Source: Spinacia oleracea (taxonomy: Eukaryota; Streptophyta; Magnoliopsida; Caryophyllales; Amaranthaceae). Taken from it: a DNA stretch of 64,000 bases. The notes beneath the pieces are model-generated. The model was not told the origin of the DNA. It was given only the letters and a program-made list of their open reading frames with translations, and did not search any database. The stretch covers positions 1,550,001 through 1,614,000 of the forward strand of contig NC_079490.1 in assembly GCF_020520425.1 (NCBI RefSeq), in the 5' to 3' direction. Position numbers and translations under genes: made by a program. Positions 22,809 through 34,721 of this stretch are shown piece by piece; the first letter of the stretch is position 1, and every line of letters begins with the position of its first letter.

Positions 22809-23082
22809 TCTATACTAATATATTAAAAGGCGTTTATGAAAACGTATATGTGTCACGTATGCCTCCTCCTTATTACGCCACGTCATCACTAATATGCATG
22901 CAAGGATCGAACATCAAACCTCATGGATTAAAGTTTCACTTCCTACCATCATAACTAGCTACAATTTATGTTATATTTTCCCATTTAAATGTAAAATACA
23001 ATCTTTAAAAATGGGCACATTTATACAAAAAGTAAACCCTACTAAAAGTAAAACCCGGAGCAACGCCCGGGCTACACACTAG
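22809..23082 (+). mobile_element. short non-autonomous Helitron
   Basis: The 5' end is TCTATACTAATATATTAAAA. The 3' end is a GC-rich hairpin region (CCCGGAGCAACGCCCGGGC) followed by CTAG at 23079-23082. It lies between A (22808) and T (23083), the expected Helitron target. 274 bp, no coding capacity. Confidence 0.8.
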
Positions 23083-23379
23083 TTTAATTGATTAAAATCA
23101 TTACTTGTGATTTTTTGAAGGGAAAAGCTCCAGCTACTAGTTCTCGTTAACGTTTAAGCAAAAATCCGTAGCTACTATATTCTACACGTGAGAGTGTGAG
23201 ACAATTTTTGATCGAATATTAAAGGCCTTTATATTACGGAGTATAATGTAAAAGAAAATATTTCATACGAAGTATATAAAGATTTAAATGATAAGCCCAA
23301 TGGGGATTAATTTACCATTTTCCTCAATACATCTTGGCATTTCTTCTTCAATTAGTTCCATACCAATCAAATAATTTAA

Positions 23380-23465
23380 CGGTTTTTTCATGAAATGCCC
23401 CTGAGGTTTTAAAAAACGCACCAAATACCCTCGCCTGTTTCGATTCACATAATATACCCCTATTT
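23380..23465 (+). repeat. MULE left terminal inverted repeat
   Basis: Pairs with 28415-28500 without a mismatch over 86 bp. Weaker similarity continues inward, with CAAATACCCC-like and CCGTTAGT motifs recurring. Confidence 0.93.
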
Positions 23466-24043
23466 ATCCGTACTGTTCATGACATGCCCCTGTTAGCTAA
23501 CGCCGTTAGTCTGCCGTTAGTGGTGTTTTACTTATTTGCCCTTAATTTTGGTTTAGCGCCATTGACTTCCTTCACTTTCACAGAAAGACCAAAAAAAAAA
23601 AAAAACCGTTCACATTTTTCTCTTTCTCTCTCCTCTCCCCTGTTCTTCTTCAAGCTCTAATCCTACTCAAACCCTAGAAATTCTGGGTAGATCTTCAATA
23701 TTTTTGTGAATTTTGCTGCGCACCTTAAAGGCGAGTTCGTGGGTTGTGATTTTGCTTCAATCGCGACAAAAAAGGGAGAAACTTGAGGCGATTTCCAGTT
23801 GAGTTAGTGTTGAAGAGGAAACGGGAATTTAAAGTTGGTTAGTCTACTTCCAGGTAATAATCTCTTCTCCTCTGTTTAATTTTGCTGGTAAACTTGTTTT
23901 TTTTTCACGAAATCGATTAGGGTTAGGGTTTGTGAAATTGTCAGTTTTTTTTTTAAAATTGCGCAACTTTCTTGTTGGTTATTGGTCAATTGTGGTTGTT
24001 GGAATGAAAATTGATGTTAGTTTCATTATTTTTTCCCTTTAGG

Positions 24044-27000
24044 ATGAGTGCTATTTGGTTGTTACTACGTTATGGGTCACATAGTTTTGATATTAGAGTG
24101 GGAGACATGGAAAAATATCGTTTGTTGAAGTTGTTTCTTGATATCTTTGAGGAATCAGTTAAGCAAGATGTTTTTTTGCCTAGTACCTTTAGCTTGTATG
24201 TTGAGGGTCCTTGTGGTAAGGTTGAATTGAATGATGATAAGACTTTAAGGCTTCTGTGGGGATGGAATTGGGGTAAAGACACTACTGAAATTTGGGTTGA
24301 GGGAACAGATAAACCAGGATTGGTGTTTAGGAATGCTGTTGCAACAATTGAGAATCATAGAAAGGAAAAAGAGAGACAACTTAAGGAGAGACAAGAGGAA
24401 CTGTTGAGGGCTCAAAGAGAGGAGGAAGAGGCAATGAGGAAACAACAGGAAAGGGAGGACATTTTGAGGGAAATACAGGAACAAATGGAGTACACTGTGG
24501 CTATGGAGGTCCTTGTTGTTGATTGTGAGGACATGAAGGTTGAGTATGTGAGAGTCATTAGCAAAGATGATGCTGATGAGGTGTTTCCAGGTTGCTCTCA
24601 ACCAAAACAAACACAAGAATCCCCAAAGAAACAACCCACCCCACCCAAACACACAAATCATGTTGCTTCTAAGTCAAAAGGCAAGGATAAGCCTGCTTCT
24701 AAGAAACTAACCCCCAAAAGGAGGGCATCAGCTAAACAACCCACCCCACAGAAACAACCCACCCCACCTAAACAACCCACCAAACAACCTACACCACCAC
24801 CCCCACCACCCCCACCACAGAAAGAACCCACCCAACCAAAACAACAACAACACACACCACCACCAGAACATCCCACCTCTCCACCACAACAACAACAACA
24901 CACACCACCACCAGAACATCCCACCTCTCCACCACAACATCACACCCCTCCACCACCACCACAAAATCCCACTCCACCACAGAACAACCAAACTGATGAG
25001 CCTAACAATCAAGCACCACCTGATCAAGCTCAGCCAGTGAAAAAGAAGGGGGGCAGAGCTAGACCTGAGGGGTTTAGGGTTAACAAAGTCACTGCTAAGA
25101 AGGCTGGAACTTGGGTTTCCAAGGGAAAGGGAAAAGGGAGAAAGGGTACAGGAAGGTCTAAGACACCAGGGGTTTTTGCTGATGTTGGTGAGATATGTTC
25201 AGAAGAGGAGAGTGAGGATTCTGATTATGAGGAATCAGATTCTGAACAAGAGGATGTTCTGAATGATTGGATTGATTCTGATGTTGATGATGAGGTGATT
25301 CCTGATGATATTCCTGATTTGGGGTTTGAGGATTGTCTAAATGGTTCCTCAAAGATGGATAAGGCCTATAAAAATGGCAAAATATGGACTGATCAACCAT
25401 ATGGGTCCATTAAGTTAGAACCCTGGTTGATCTTTCATGATAAGGCCACATTTCTTGAAGTGTTGAGAAGTTACTGCATACAGGAGGGGTTTGGGCTTAG
25501 TGTTGAGAGGGCTGATAATAGGAGGTACACAGCAGTGTGTGCAGTGGAGTCATGTGACTGGAGGATACATGCCAGTAGGTTGTTTGACAATGTTAGCTGG
25601 GCCATTAAGGTGATCAGTGGGTCCCACAGAACTTGTGGGAGGCTTGAGGAGAATCCAGTAGTGACCTCTGAGTGGTTGTGTAAGCATATGTTGGGGGAAA
25701 TAGAGGCAAATCCAGAGATTCCAGTGGAGACATTGAGGAGGTATGCACAGGAGAAGTTTCAGTTGAGGGTGAAAAAGAGGCTATTGTACAAGGTCAGGAG
25801 TATGGCAAAGGGAAAGCTGCATGGTGGTTGGGCTGAAGCATATGAGCTGTTGCCTAGATATGCTGAGATGATTAAGCAAACAAACCCAGGGAGTCATGCA
25901 CTTATAACATGGGGGCCAGTAGTGGGGATGTGAACCCAAAATTCAGAGCTTGCTTCTTCTCATTTGCTGCACAAGTCAGGGGGTTTCTAAGGGGTTGTAG
26001 GCCCATAATTGGAATAGATGGGGCTCATTTAAGTGGTTTCTACAAGGGCATTCTACTGACAGCAGTTGGCATAGATGGGAATAATGAAATTTTTGTTCTT
26101 GCCTATGGGATAGTAGACACTGAGAGTTGTGACAGTTGGACCTACTTCATGAGATGTTTGAGGCAAATGTTTGAGCAGGAGGGTTGCAACAGGGATGATT
26201 GGACCTTCATCAGTGATAGGATGAAGGTATGTGTACTGATCTGATATTTACTCTTTTCTGATCTTTACTTTTTCTTATGTTTATGTTTCTATATTAATGA
26301 ACCTGTTTTTGTTGTTTGCTGATGTGTAGGGTGTTGAGTTGGCAGTTAGAGAAACTTTTCCTAGAGCAACTAGGAGAGTTTGCTGCCAACACCTATACAT
26401 GAATTGTAAGAACAATGGCTTCAGTGGATCTGCATTCCACAAGCTATTTTGGATAGCTGCTAATGCATACAATGAGTATGTGTTTGGTAAGGCCATGGAA
26501 AAGATCAGTGAGTACAATGCAAATGCCACTGCATACTTGAACAGCTGCATTGAGCAGTGGTCTAGGCATAAGTTTGACTCTACTGTTTGTTGTGATCACA
26601 ACACAACAAACTTTGTGGAGTCATTTAATGCATGCACAAAGCCCTTCAGAGACATGCCTGTCTTCTCATTATTGGAAGGTATAACTCTTCTAATCATATT
26701 CATGCATAATATTACCCCTGAACTTGTTGTTTGTTGTTTAATCATATTCATGCATAATATACCCCTAAACTTGTTGTTTGTTGGTTAATGTCTGGTGTAC
26801 AGCAATCAGAAGTTGGTGTATGCAGAGGGTGGGGGCTAGATTTGACAAGGCAGTTGACATGGAGGAAGGTCAGCTCACTGCATATGCATTGAAAGAGTTA
26901 GAGGAGAGGACAGCTGAGTCCAGGTTATGTTATGCCACAGCATGTGGAGGGGGTGAATTTGAGGTTAGGGATGGACATGTCAACTTCCCAATTAGGCTTG

Positions 27001-27461
27001 CAACAAGAAGTTGTGCCTGTGGGAAGTGGCAGATCTGTGGAATCCCCTGCAAGCATGCACTGAGGGTCATATATGACCAAAGGATGAACCCCCATGATTT
27101 CATATCCCCATGGTTCAAGGCTGCTGCATACAAGCTAACCTATGCAGAACATATTCATCCTATGGCAGATCCATCTCAGTGGCCTGACTTTGGCCTTCCT
27201 TCCATTCAGCCTCCAACCATCAAAAGACCATCTGGCAGACCTGCTAAGAAGAGAAAGAGAGGGGCAAATGAACCAAAGAAAGGGAAGAGGAACACAAATG
27301 TGAAATGTGGAAAGTGTAGAGAGTTTGGTCACAACTCAAGAACATGCAAGAGTGGAGGAACAAGTGCCACTGGACCAAGTACTTCAAAGAGTGGTGCAGC
27401 AGGAGCAAGTACATCAAATGGGGGACCAAACACAAGGAAGAGGTCAAAGGCAGCTGCATAG
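24044..27461 (+). CDS. mudrA: mudrA-type MULE transposase (one apparent frameshift)
   Basis: Coding exons 24044-26226, 26330-26678 and 26803-27461, plus a probable leader intron 23854-24042 whose acceptor sits one base before the ATG. Order of parts: an N-terminal PB1-like region, an acidic/basic coiled coil (KEKERQLKERQEELLRAQRE), a Pro/Gln-rich tract with HTPPPEHPTSPPQ twice, an acidic stretch and a MULE DNA-binding region. The DDE-type core follows (IIGIDGAHLSGFYKG, then FISDRMKG). It ends with a SWIM zinc finger (CACGKWQICGIPCKH) and a CCHC knuckle (CGKCREFGHNSRTC). The protein cuts and joins the element's DNA in the nucleus. The frame changes at the run of five G at 25911-25915; one more G would keep it, so this is either a small deletion or an assembly error. 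Confidence 0.9.
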
Positions 27462-27733
27462 TCACCTCAGTTGGCTATATTTTGTGAATTGTAGTGCACA
27501 AAGCTAAACTAACTTAGTCAAATCAGTTTAGTCAGAATCAGTTTAGTTAGAATCAGTTTTTGGAAACAGTTGTGCAGAGATCATTTTTTGGAAACAGTGA
27601 AATGCTTAGAACACCTCTTTTTGTGCAGTTCAGTGGTGTTTGTCCACTTAAAGTTCAGTTTATGTAAAGCTTATTTGCTTGAACAAGTATTTATGGAACA
27701 AAGTCTCTTTATTTCATGAAATTTTTTACAACT
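27462..27733. terminator. shared convergent 3' region of the two MULE genes
   Basis: AT-rich 272 bp between two stop codons facing each other. It contains repeated AGTTTAGT/TCAGTTTAGT motifs near 27520-27560. Both transcripts presumably end here; no single poly(A) signal could be fixed. Confidence 0.4.
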
Positions 27734-28138
27734 TTACTTCATTGCTATCCAAATCAGAAATGCAAACATTAATACACCAATTTTTATTGCAAAATTGATT
27801 TGCTGTTTCTGTTGTTTGATCTTCTTCTTCAATAGCTTCAACTCTTCATGCATTCCCCTGCTCTGTTCTTGCATTCCCCAGCTTTGTTCTTGCATTCCCC
27901 TGTTTTCATCATCTCTGTTTCCCTTGCTCTGAACTTCATCACTTGTGTGCTCAAGAAAACCTTTGCACCATTTGAAATTATCACAAGGATCACACTTGTA
28001 GTAAAGCTTTTGCGGATTTTTTTCCGTTTCCGAGCTCCTAATTGCAAATCTTCTCCCGCAATAGCAATTTTTATTAGGAACTCTAATGTATGCTAAATTT
28101 GGGATGGAAGAAGATTCGATTTTTGAATGAGAGCTCAT
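27734..28138 (-). CDS. GRF-type zinc-finger, coiled-coil, single-pass membrane protein carried by the MULE
   Basis: 134 aa from the ATG at 28138. An upstream in-frame ATG at 28189 overlaps the likely TATA box, so the shorter start is preferred. Cys25, Cys27, Cys49 and Cys58 with GRR-F and CDNFKWCKGF match the GRF zinc finger, a small nucleic-acid-binding fold. A charged stretch follows with three GMQEQS-like heptads, then a Lys/Gln coiled coil (LKLLKKKIKQQKQQ) and a hydrophobic C-terminal helix (IGVLMFAFLIWIAM) that could be a membrane anchor. It is convergent with the transposase, with its promoter near the right inverted repeat. That is the position of mudrB in maize MuDR, but I see no resemblance to MURB. 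Function unknown; it may be an element gene or a captured host gene. Confidence 0.8.
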   Translation of the reverse strand: MSSHSKIESSSIPNLAYIRVPNKNCYCGRRFAIRSSETEKNPQKLYYKCDPCDNFKWCKGFLEHTSDEVQSKGNRDDENRGMQEQSWGMQEQSRGMHEELKLLKKKIKQQKQQINFAIKIGVLMFAFLIWIAMK

Positions 28139-28187
28139 GGCTAATTTGGAGAGGGGAAAGTATGCAAGTGAGGTGAACACTAGTAGC

Positions 28188-28194
28188 ATTTATA
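28188..28194 (-). promoter_or_regulatory. TATA box of the MULE zinc-finger gene
   Basis: TATAAAT on the minus strand, about 50 bp before the chosen ATG. The ATG of the longer frame overlaps its last bases. Confidence 0.5.
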
Positions 28195-28414
28195 TGCAGC
28201 AAGAACATAACGGCTATATTTTGCTTCCTAGGTTTAAAAACTAGCCGTTAAATTCAAATTCCTGCAATTTGGGTATCTAGTGCAACTTAATTTTAAAATA
28301 GGTGTATATTATGCATTAAGTTTATAAAAAGGGGTATACTGTGAATTATAAACACGACTTAACGGAGGACTAACGGAAGGTCAGTTAAGGGGTATTTGGT
28401 GCAAACTTGGAAAA

Positions 28415-28500
28415 AAATAGGGGTATATTATGTGAATCGAAACAGGCGAGGGTATTTGGTGCGTTTTTTAAAACCTCAGGGGCATTTCATGAAAAAACCG
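28415..28500 (-). repeat. MULE right terminal inverted repeat
   Basis: Inverted copy of 23380-23465. It should hold or border the promoter of the minus-strand gene. Confidence 0.93.
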
Positions 28501-28509
28501 ATAATTTAA

Positions 28510-29839
28510 TCAGAAAAATTGAACAACCCTTTCATCACACAACCACCACACACACCTCCATCGATCTTCCCGCCATGGTCCAATTGCTGAGACGATTATT
28601 GGATGGTGACGGTTCGGTTGTGAAGGGGAGGACTCGTCACTCGTGGTGGCCAACGGGTGGCGATTGTGGCCGCTGATGGCCGTGGTGGGTGATTTTATGA
28701 ATGTGAGGAGTGTTGGACGACAATCGGCGGCTGCAGATGACGGTGGCGACGGCGACAGTCGAGGAAGGCGGTAGGAGCAGCTGACATCGGAGGAGAATCA
28801 GCCTATGCCCGGGACTGTGACTCGCCGATTCCATGGTATGTGGTACTTCGTTGATTGCTTTCCCTTTCCTGAATCCCCCAAACGAAACGCCCCCAAGTAA
28901 ACTGGTAATCCTAGGGTTAATTCAATGCAATTAAGAATGCAAAATAAGATGAATTAGGGTTTGTTTAATCGATTTGTTTATTGCGTACTATTGTTATTGT
29001 AGAACCATGATGGGAATTTCGGTTTGCACTGTCTTAGTATGTAATAATTAATCCTAGGGTTAATTTAATGCAATTAAGAAAGCATAATAAGATGAATTAG
29101 GGTTTGTTTAATCGATTTGTCTATTGAGTTCAATTGTTATGGTAGAAATGTAGAACCGTGATAGGAATTTCGATTGCATTTGATTCTTGGATCATTGGTG
29201 TGATGGGTAAAATCCGGTTGAGTAATCTTCTTTACTTTGGAACATGGCTTGCTACTATGAAAACAAACAAGAAAGGCATAGAAATAGGATGTGTTCAAAA
29301 TGTAACCCATATCCAACTTATCTACACTTATACACACATAAATGCATCTCTAATTGCCCTTAAATATGTGCAAATTACAGGCACATCAGTCTTCAACCTC
29401 ATAAAATACACAAATCACACAATTAAAACAAAATCAAAAAACCGAAATTTGTATTGGTGGAAAGAAACGGTGAGGAGTAGTTAAAAGGACTGAAGGTGAG
29501 AGAAGATCATGAGCAAAACGCGCCGTTTAGGACCCGAGACCTACTAGAGGTAGCTGGATACATACCCAGATAAAAATATGGAGTTCAATTACTAGTCAAC
29601 AAACCTGCAATGAGCCATTGATCAATATGCCCCTAAAATCCCTACGAAAATGACTTAAAGTGGCCCATAGTGAGTTTGTTATCCAAGCTCTTAGTAGCCA
29701 TTCAAAAATCTTATCTAAAATCTCTTAGTACTTCTTCTTCTTATTGCAAAGCCATGAAGCATTGAAAATCTTATACTCCATAGTACTTTAGTAGAAACAT
29801 TACCACTCTCTAGTCATTTGTACGGAGTAGTTCGTAGTG
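28510..29839. other. spacer and promoter of MSL gene A
   Basis: No gene I can support. At 28560-28860 there is GC-richer, GGTGGCGA-like sequence with short open frames that could be a gene remnant. A duplicated block at 28905-29180 follows. The last 100-150 bases before 29840 should be the promoter and leader of the first channel gene. Confidence 0.4.
28905..29180 (+). repeat. direct duplication of about 140 bp
   Basis: TAATCCTAGGGTTAATT, then ATGCAATTAAGAA and GATGAATTAGGGTTTG, occurs at about 28906 and again at about 29050. Both copies run into GTAGAACC.TGAT and GGAATTTCG. Confidence 0.85.
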
Positions 29840-32800
29840 ATGAGTTTCCGGCGGCGTCATGATTCAGATTCCGGTGACATTGAGTTCGGGAACCTAACCT
29901 CACCCCTACATCAAACTCCTCCAGATACCGATGAGGCTTCCAATTTTGAGGGTGACGATCCATCAGCATCACGATATTACCCAAGGATTATGTACTGGAA
30001 GTACTTTGGGAAAATATACCCCACATTGTTACTTCTGTATCCCCCAAGGATTATGTACTTGAAGTCCTTTTTGGAAAGACACCTCTTAATGGTACTTCTA
30101 CTACTCTCTACTCTTGCAGCTAATTTTTTTGCACCACAACTTGCAACATTTGTAAGTTTCCTACCACTACTTGTAGTTGTACATACAGGAATTAGTTCGT
30201 TTAAGGACTATACCCGTAAAAAAATAATACGAGTAATACTTTCTGGTGGAGCGTGTATTGTTCTGGTACCAGTAGTTCTTTTTCTAGTAAGTCTTTTGGT
30301 TTTACCATGTCTCGTGTTGTCTTTTTTAGTTACTAGATTACTTCAATTCATTTGGCATGGTGATGCCTATGACAATGTCACTATGCTGAAATTTTGTATT
30401 CGCTGTTGGATATACTGGTTTTATCTATTTTCGTTGTTGCCTATTTATTCCGTATACAACAGCATATTTGCTTTGAATTTTGTGCCGCACTCTATCATGT
30501 TGGACTCTGACGTAATAATAGGTGGTATCAGTAATGCGATTATTTGCAGCTTTGCTTTTTCAAACATCGCCTTTTACTTTATACCACGAGTCCGATTTGA
30601 TTATTCAGAAAGTGGCCTCAATGTTTCTGAAGCAGTGGTTGAGATAGCTGACTGCCTATTTGTTACCTTCTGGTTCTTCTTGTTGTTCCCATTACTCGGA
30701 TACAAAGAAGACAAAGATGCAGGGAAATTGGTGTTTTTTAAGCCTCTCACCTTTACCACCGTCATCATCCTCTATAATGTCATTCGATTGGTAACTTATA
30801 TGATGGTGTGGTTGCTGCAGATGGTAGTTAATAAACTTAATACTGGGACAGATATAGGATCATGGTTGTATTTGATAGCAGAAAAGTTATTCCGTAGGAA
30901 ACATCTAATGTATTGGGCCAATGGAATGAAGTACAACATCAACTTCGTATTAAACTCATTGCTCCTCCTACTGTATTGGGTGTTTGTGGAGCCAAAACTA
31001 GAGAAAACACCTCAGCACAAGAAGGTTATGGTATTCGGAATCTGGACTTGCCTCAGTCTTCTAATTTGTGCCTTCCTTTGGCTGATCAAAACTTGTGTTA
31101 TACTGTCATGGCAGGCTGGTTCAGTTTATAATAGGTTAGATTCTAAAATTTTGTCAGAAGGAAGGCAGTTGTACTTCCTTGGTATCATAGGTTGCCAGAA
31201 GTTTGATATTTTCAACCTTCTATACTACGATCATTACGAGTATGATACATCTTGCACAGAAAATTCAAGACAGGGGGGTAAATGGACAAAATGGTTTTCA
31301 TTGAAGAGATTGAACAACTCATTTATGTTCAATCTTAATTTGATGCTTTTCCCTACTGAAGCAAGATTTTTAAATGTCTCTGGCGACTCAAGATTTGACC
31401 GTGACGATGAGGGTCAAAATGGGAAGAAATTATCGCAACAAAAGAAGAAAAGAGCCAAGAAATTTTTGTGGTCTCCAACCATGATGTATGATATGCAACA
31501 AGCTGCTGAATATTTTTTGACAGCCAAATTTAAATTGTCAGAGGAGAAATATACTTCTGTGATCCTCGACGAGCTGGAGAGATACAGTCGAGATCATAAT
31601 ATGTACGTGTTTCCTCAGTTCTTTTACCTTTCTAATATGTTAATTTTTGGTCTAAAAAATGAGAAATCCCAACTATGTATGTGAGTATGTATAACTTATA
31701 TTACATGTTGCTCTTGATGAGACGCAGGAGTATGGAAGACAATTTGACGCAACTAATTGGAGAGCATGAATGGGTCGATTTTCAAGATCAACTACCAAAG
31801 GATAATTTAGCATTTGAAACAAGACTTAAAACATGGATGGTACTTGCTTGATCAACCTTCTCTGTATTTATATTTTTGTGCATCTCAATTTTTTACTGAG
31901 TAGTTTTTATGCTATTGACCATGGGCGGATTCACCTTGTGAATGTTACATAAATTTAGTTGCGGAAGACATGGGGGGTATTTGGTGTTTATGTTAATGAT
32001 GTTAATATAGAAAATTGGAAAGTAAGGGCGAGCTTTTATGAAATGATTGACTTAATATTTATTGGAAAATATCTTGTATTGCATTTCACACATTATCCAT
32101 ACAACACAATGTGTTTTTATCCTACTTGAAAAAAATTCTGAACTCGCAACTGCTATTGGCGAGTTTAAGGATTAATGGATAATTATAGCCAAGTTCCTGG
32201 CTGACGTGAGACAAGAGTGGACCTTGATGGCGCACAACAACTGTTTAGTGGTACCTTAACACCTTTGCCCTTTATGTTGATCAGGAAATGGCACACAAGC
32301 AGTGTTTGTTTCTTGCAAATACATTAAGTAGTGCCAAAGAAGTTGTGGATTGTTTGGACAAAATTATCAGCTGGCTTCTTGTCTTTGGAACCTTCATAAT
32401 GTGGCTGCTTCTCACCGGTTTGGCTACCACAAAAGTACTTGTCCTCATTGCTACACCATTGCTAAGTGTAACTTTTATATTTAAAGAGTCTTGCAAGACA
32501 CTTTTTGAAGGGATCATGTTTGCCTATGTTGTGCATCCTTTCAATGTCGGAGATTTATGTGTCATCGGCGAGAAAATGGTTAGTTAACCTTGATTTTAAT
32601 TTGATAACAATGTTTTAAATCCTATCTAGCTTTACATATGGCTTAAGAGTGATATTTACTCTCTGTTCTAATAGATGGAGGTCAGGACGGTTGGCATTTG
32701 GAAAACAACCTTTTTAAAAGTTGGTACACAGGAGGTAATGATATACCCGAATTCGGAGTTATCAAAGCAAATAATTATCAACTATAACACTGATTTTGAT

Positions 32801-33338
32801 TGGAATGATTCCGTGGAGCTCGATCTAGACCCTATGACCAAGAAGAAAATCAAGATCCTGAAACAAGAAATTGAAAAGTAAGGGCCTGTTCGTTATTACT
32901 ATCAGTTTTCAATTTTCGGTATTATGATTTTAGAAGGTTCTCGTAAATGATAATACTGTGTGTGTGGTTTCCACATTTTCGTTTCTACTTCTCAAAGATT
33001 CTACCACATACACATGCTACTTTGCAACTATGTATTAGTACTCATTTTCCATGTCTATATGCTATGTCATCAATCTAATCATCAGCTGGTATTTTTTCAT
33101 TTTTTCATTTTGTTTCATCAGATACCTTGATGGTAACAAAGAGAAATTCATACAAGGTTCCAATTCTACGGAGGTGTTGACAACCCGAGATAACATCAAG
33201 TTAATGGTTTATTTTAGACACAGAGTGAACCTTAAAAACAACACTTACTTTGAATGTCTCAAAGAAAAGCGTACATTGCGATCAGAGTTCGTTCTCCATG
33301 CCGAGAATCTTGTAGACCAATATAAAAATGGAGGATAA
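29840..33338 (+). CDS. MSL10: MSL10-like mechanosensitive ion channel, cluster copy A
   Basis: Five exons: 29840-31602, 31728-31839, 32285-32578, 32675-32877 and 33122-33338, 862 aa. Clade-II MSL channels sit in the plasma membrane and open under membrane tension. The N-terminus is hydrophilic; exon 1 then encodes about five or six membrane spans and a long Lys-rich loop. Exon 3 (294 nt) encodes the pore-lining helix and MscS-like start (CKTLFEGI, VVHPFNVGDLCVI); exon 4 (203 nt) the beta domain (VRTVGIWKTTF). Where MSL10 has its pore-helix Gly, this copy has Lys (TFIFKESCK). An in-frame stop in exon 5 (KNGG then TAA at 33336) comes before the small last exon that other copies use, so the C-terminus is shorter by roughly 30 residues. 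Convergent with copy B. The frame is otherwise open throughout. Confidence 0.85.
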
Positions 33339-33446
33339 AAAACTTCAGGTTCGTAACTTCAGGTTAATGTGTATGTGTCATGCTTAATACTGCTTAGAGT
33401 TGTAGCTAATATGCGACACAATGTGATGCTCTCAATTTTATTGCAG

Positions 33447-33535
33447 CTGCATCTGCAAGCAATGTTCAAAAGATTAAAGCTGGAAATGAAAGGTTAACAA
33501 ATCTTTCCGATGCAAGTGATGAAGATACCGAATGA
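33447..33535 (+). other. bypassed last exon of MSL copy A
   Basis: After a TTGCAG acceptor (near 33446) comes sequence matching the position of the last small exon in copies B, C and D, ending GAATGA at 33535. Copy A stops at 33338, so this would be 3' UTR. Confidence 0.45.
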
Positions 33536-34460
33536 CGAGGGTTAACTGGTTAAGTATTTCAATAAGCAACCCTAGAAAGAAAAGAAAAAAAAAACTTTTT
33601 GCACTTCTAATATTAGTGCAATTATGATGCGTTCTATTCACCTGATTTTCACTTATTTTTCTGAACTTGTCAAAACTTATTTTAGTTATAAATTGTACTA
33701 ATCGAGGCAAACTTTTTCTTTCTTCATGATTTGCAGATTGTGGAGTGTGTGACTAATTAAAGTTTCCAACTTTTATCAATTATGAAAGCAACCCTTAAGA
33801 TTTTGCTTACTGGATTATATTTTTGCTAAATTTGACCAACAAGGTTGTATACATTGACTGCATGGAGACCGGGCTGCAGCCGTAGAATGTACTTCTCCTT
33901 CAAAGATTGTTACGATTATAGTACATGGTTCCAAAATTAACATCGCACACCCTTTGTAATAATGTCATACCTTGTACATCTAGATCAACATTAAATTTGG
34001 AGTTCAAAATTTGTTCACTGGTTATGAACTAGTTATAAGCATGAGCGATGTACAAATGTTATGGACCGCCGACTCACCATATATCCCAGGAAGATGTTAA
34101 ACACGCCTTGTGTTTTCTACCTGGCGAACTGATACAATGATGACAACAATGTTGCAAAGAATTTTATCAAACAAAAGGTCTTGCGTGCACAAAGTGTACA
34201 ATACACCAGTTTTTTGTAATTTTGACCTACTTTTTTATAACCTTAATATTATAAAAATAAAAAGTTAATAGATACATGTTTTAAAGTTTAAATGATTAAT
34301 TTATACAGTATTAGTGATTTTGAAGAAATAAATTTTATTGAAATGAAAAATTTTATCATTAAAAAATATATAACTTTTACATATATAAATGTAACTTTAA
34401 ATCATTATGAGTCAACTTTTACTCCGGTGTACAATATTTATTGTACAACACTTTTAAATA
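33536..34460. other. spacer between the convergent MSL genes
   Basis: No gene seen. A fragment of the GTTCTATTCACCTGATTTTC MITE family lies at about 33630-33700. Confidence 0.4.
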
Positions 34461-34721
34461 CTCCTTCTGTCCCTTAATATTCGAACTATTTTGATCGGAC
34501 ACGCTTGCCAATGCACAACTTTGACCACCAATTTCTTTAACTTCATATTATAAAAACTTATAAAAATACAATATTTTGAAAATATATATATCAAGATGAA
34601 GCCAACAATTTATTGTATACTAACATTTATTTTCATATAATAGAACTAAAATAGGGTCAAAATAAATTATATGAATAGTGCAAAAAGTCAAAATAAGTCG
34701 AGTATTAAGGGACGGAGAGAG
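34461..34721. mobile_element. Stowaway-type MITE
   Basis: Ends CTCCTTCTGTCCCTTAATA and TATTAAGGGACGGAGAGAG, flanked by TA on each side (34459-34460, 34722-34723). 261 bp, non-coding. Confidence 0.88.

Larger units (their letters stand above)
23380..28500. mobile_element. complete Mutator-like element (MULE) with two convergent genes
   Basis: A 5121-bp element. The two ends are inverted repeats identical for at least 86 bp (beginning CGGTTTTTTCATGAAATGCC), and both flanks carry the 9-bp duplication ATAATTTAA (23371-23379 and 28501-28509), the length typical of Mutator elements. It carries a mudrA-type transposase on the plus strand and a GRF zinc-finger gene on the minus strand, about 270 bp apart and convergent. 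Identical ends and a perfect target duplication argue for recent movement. Confidence 0.95.

Noticed and set aside
24658-25027. Minus-strand open frames rich in Gly, Cys, Val and Trp opposite the transposase
   Set aside because: They are the complement of the CCACC-rich Pro/Gln tract; composition alone explains them.
28139-28189. Longer start for the GRF zinc-finger gene at 28189
   Set aside because: That ATG overlaps the TATA box, so it would not be in the mRNA; 28138 is a better start.
28407-28676. Open frame of 89 codons at the right end of the MULE
   Set aside because: It crosses the inverted repeat and the target duplication into flanking DNA; no family resemblance.
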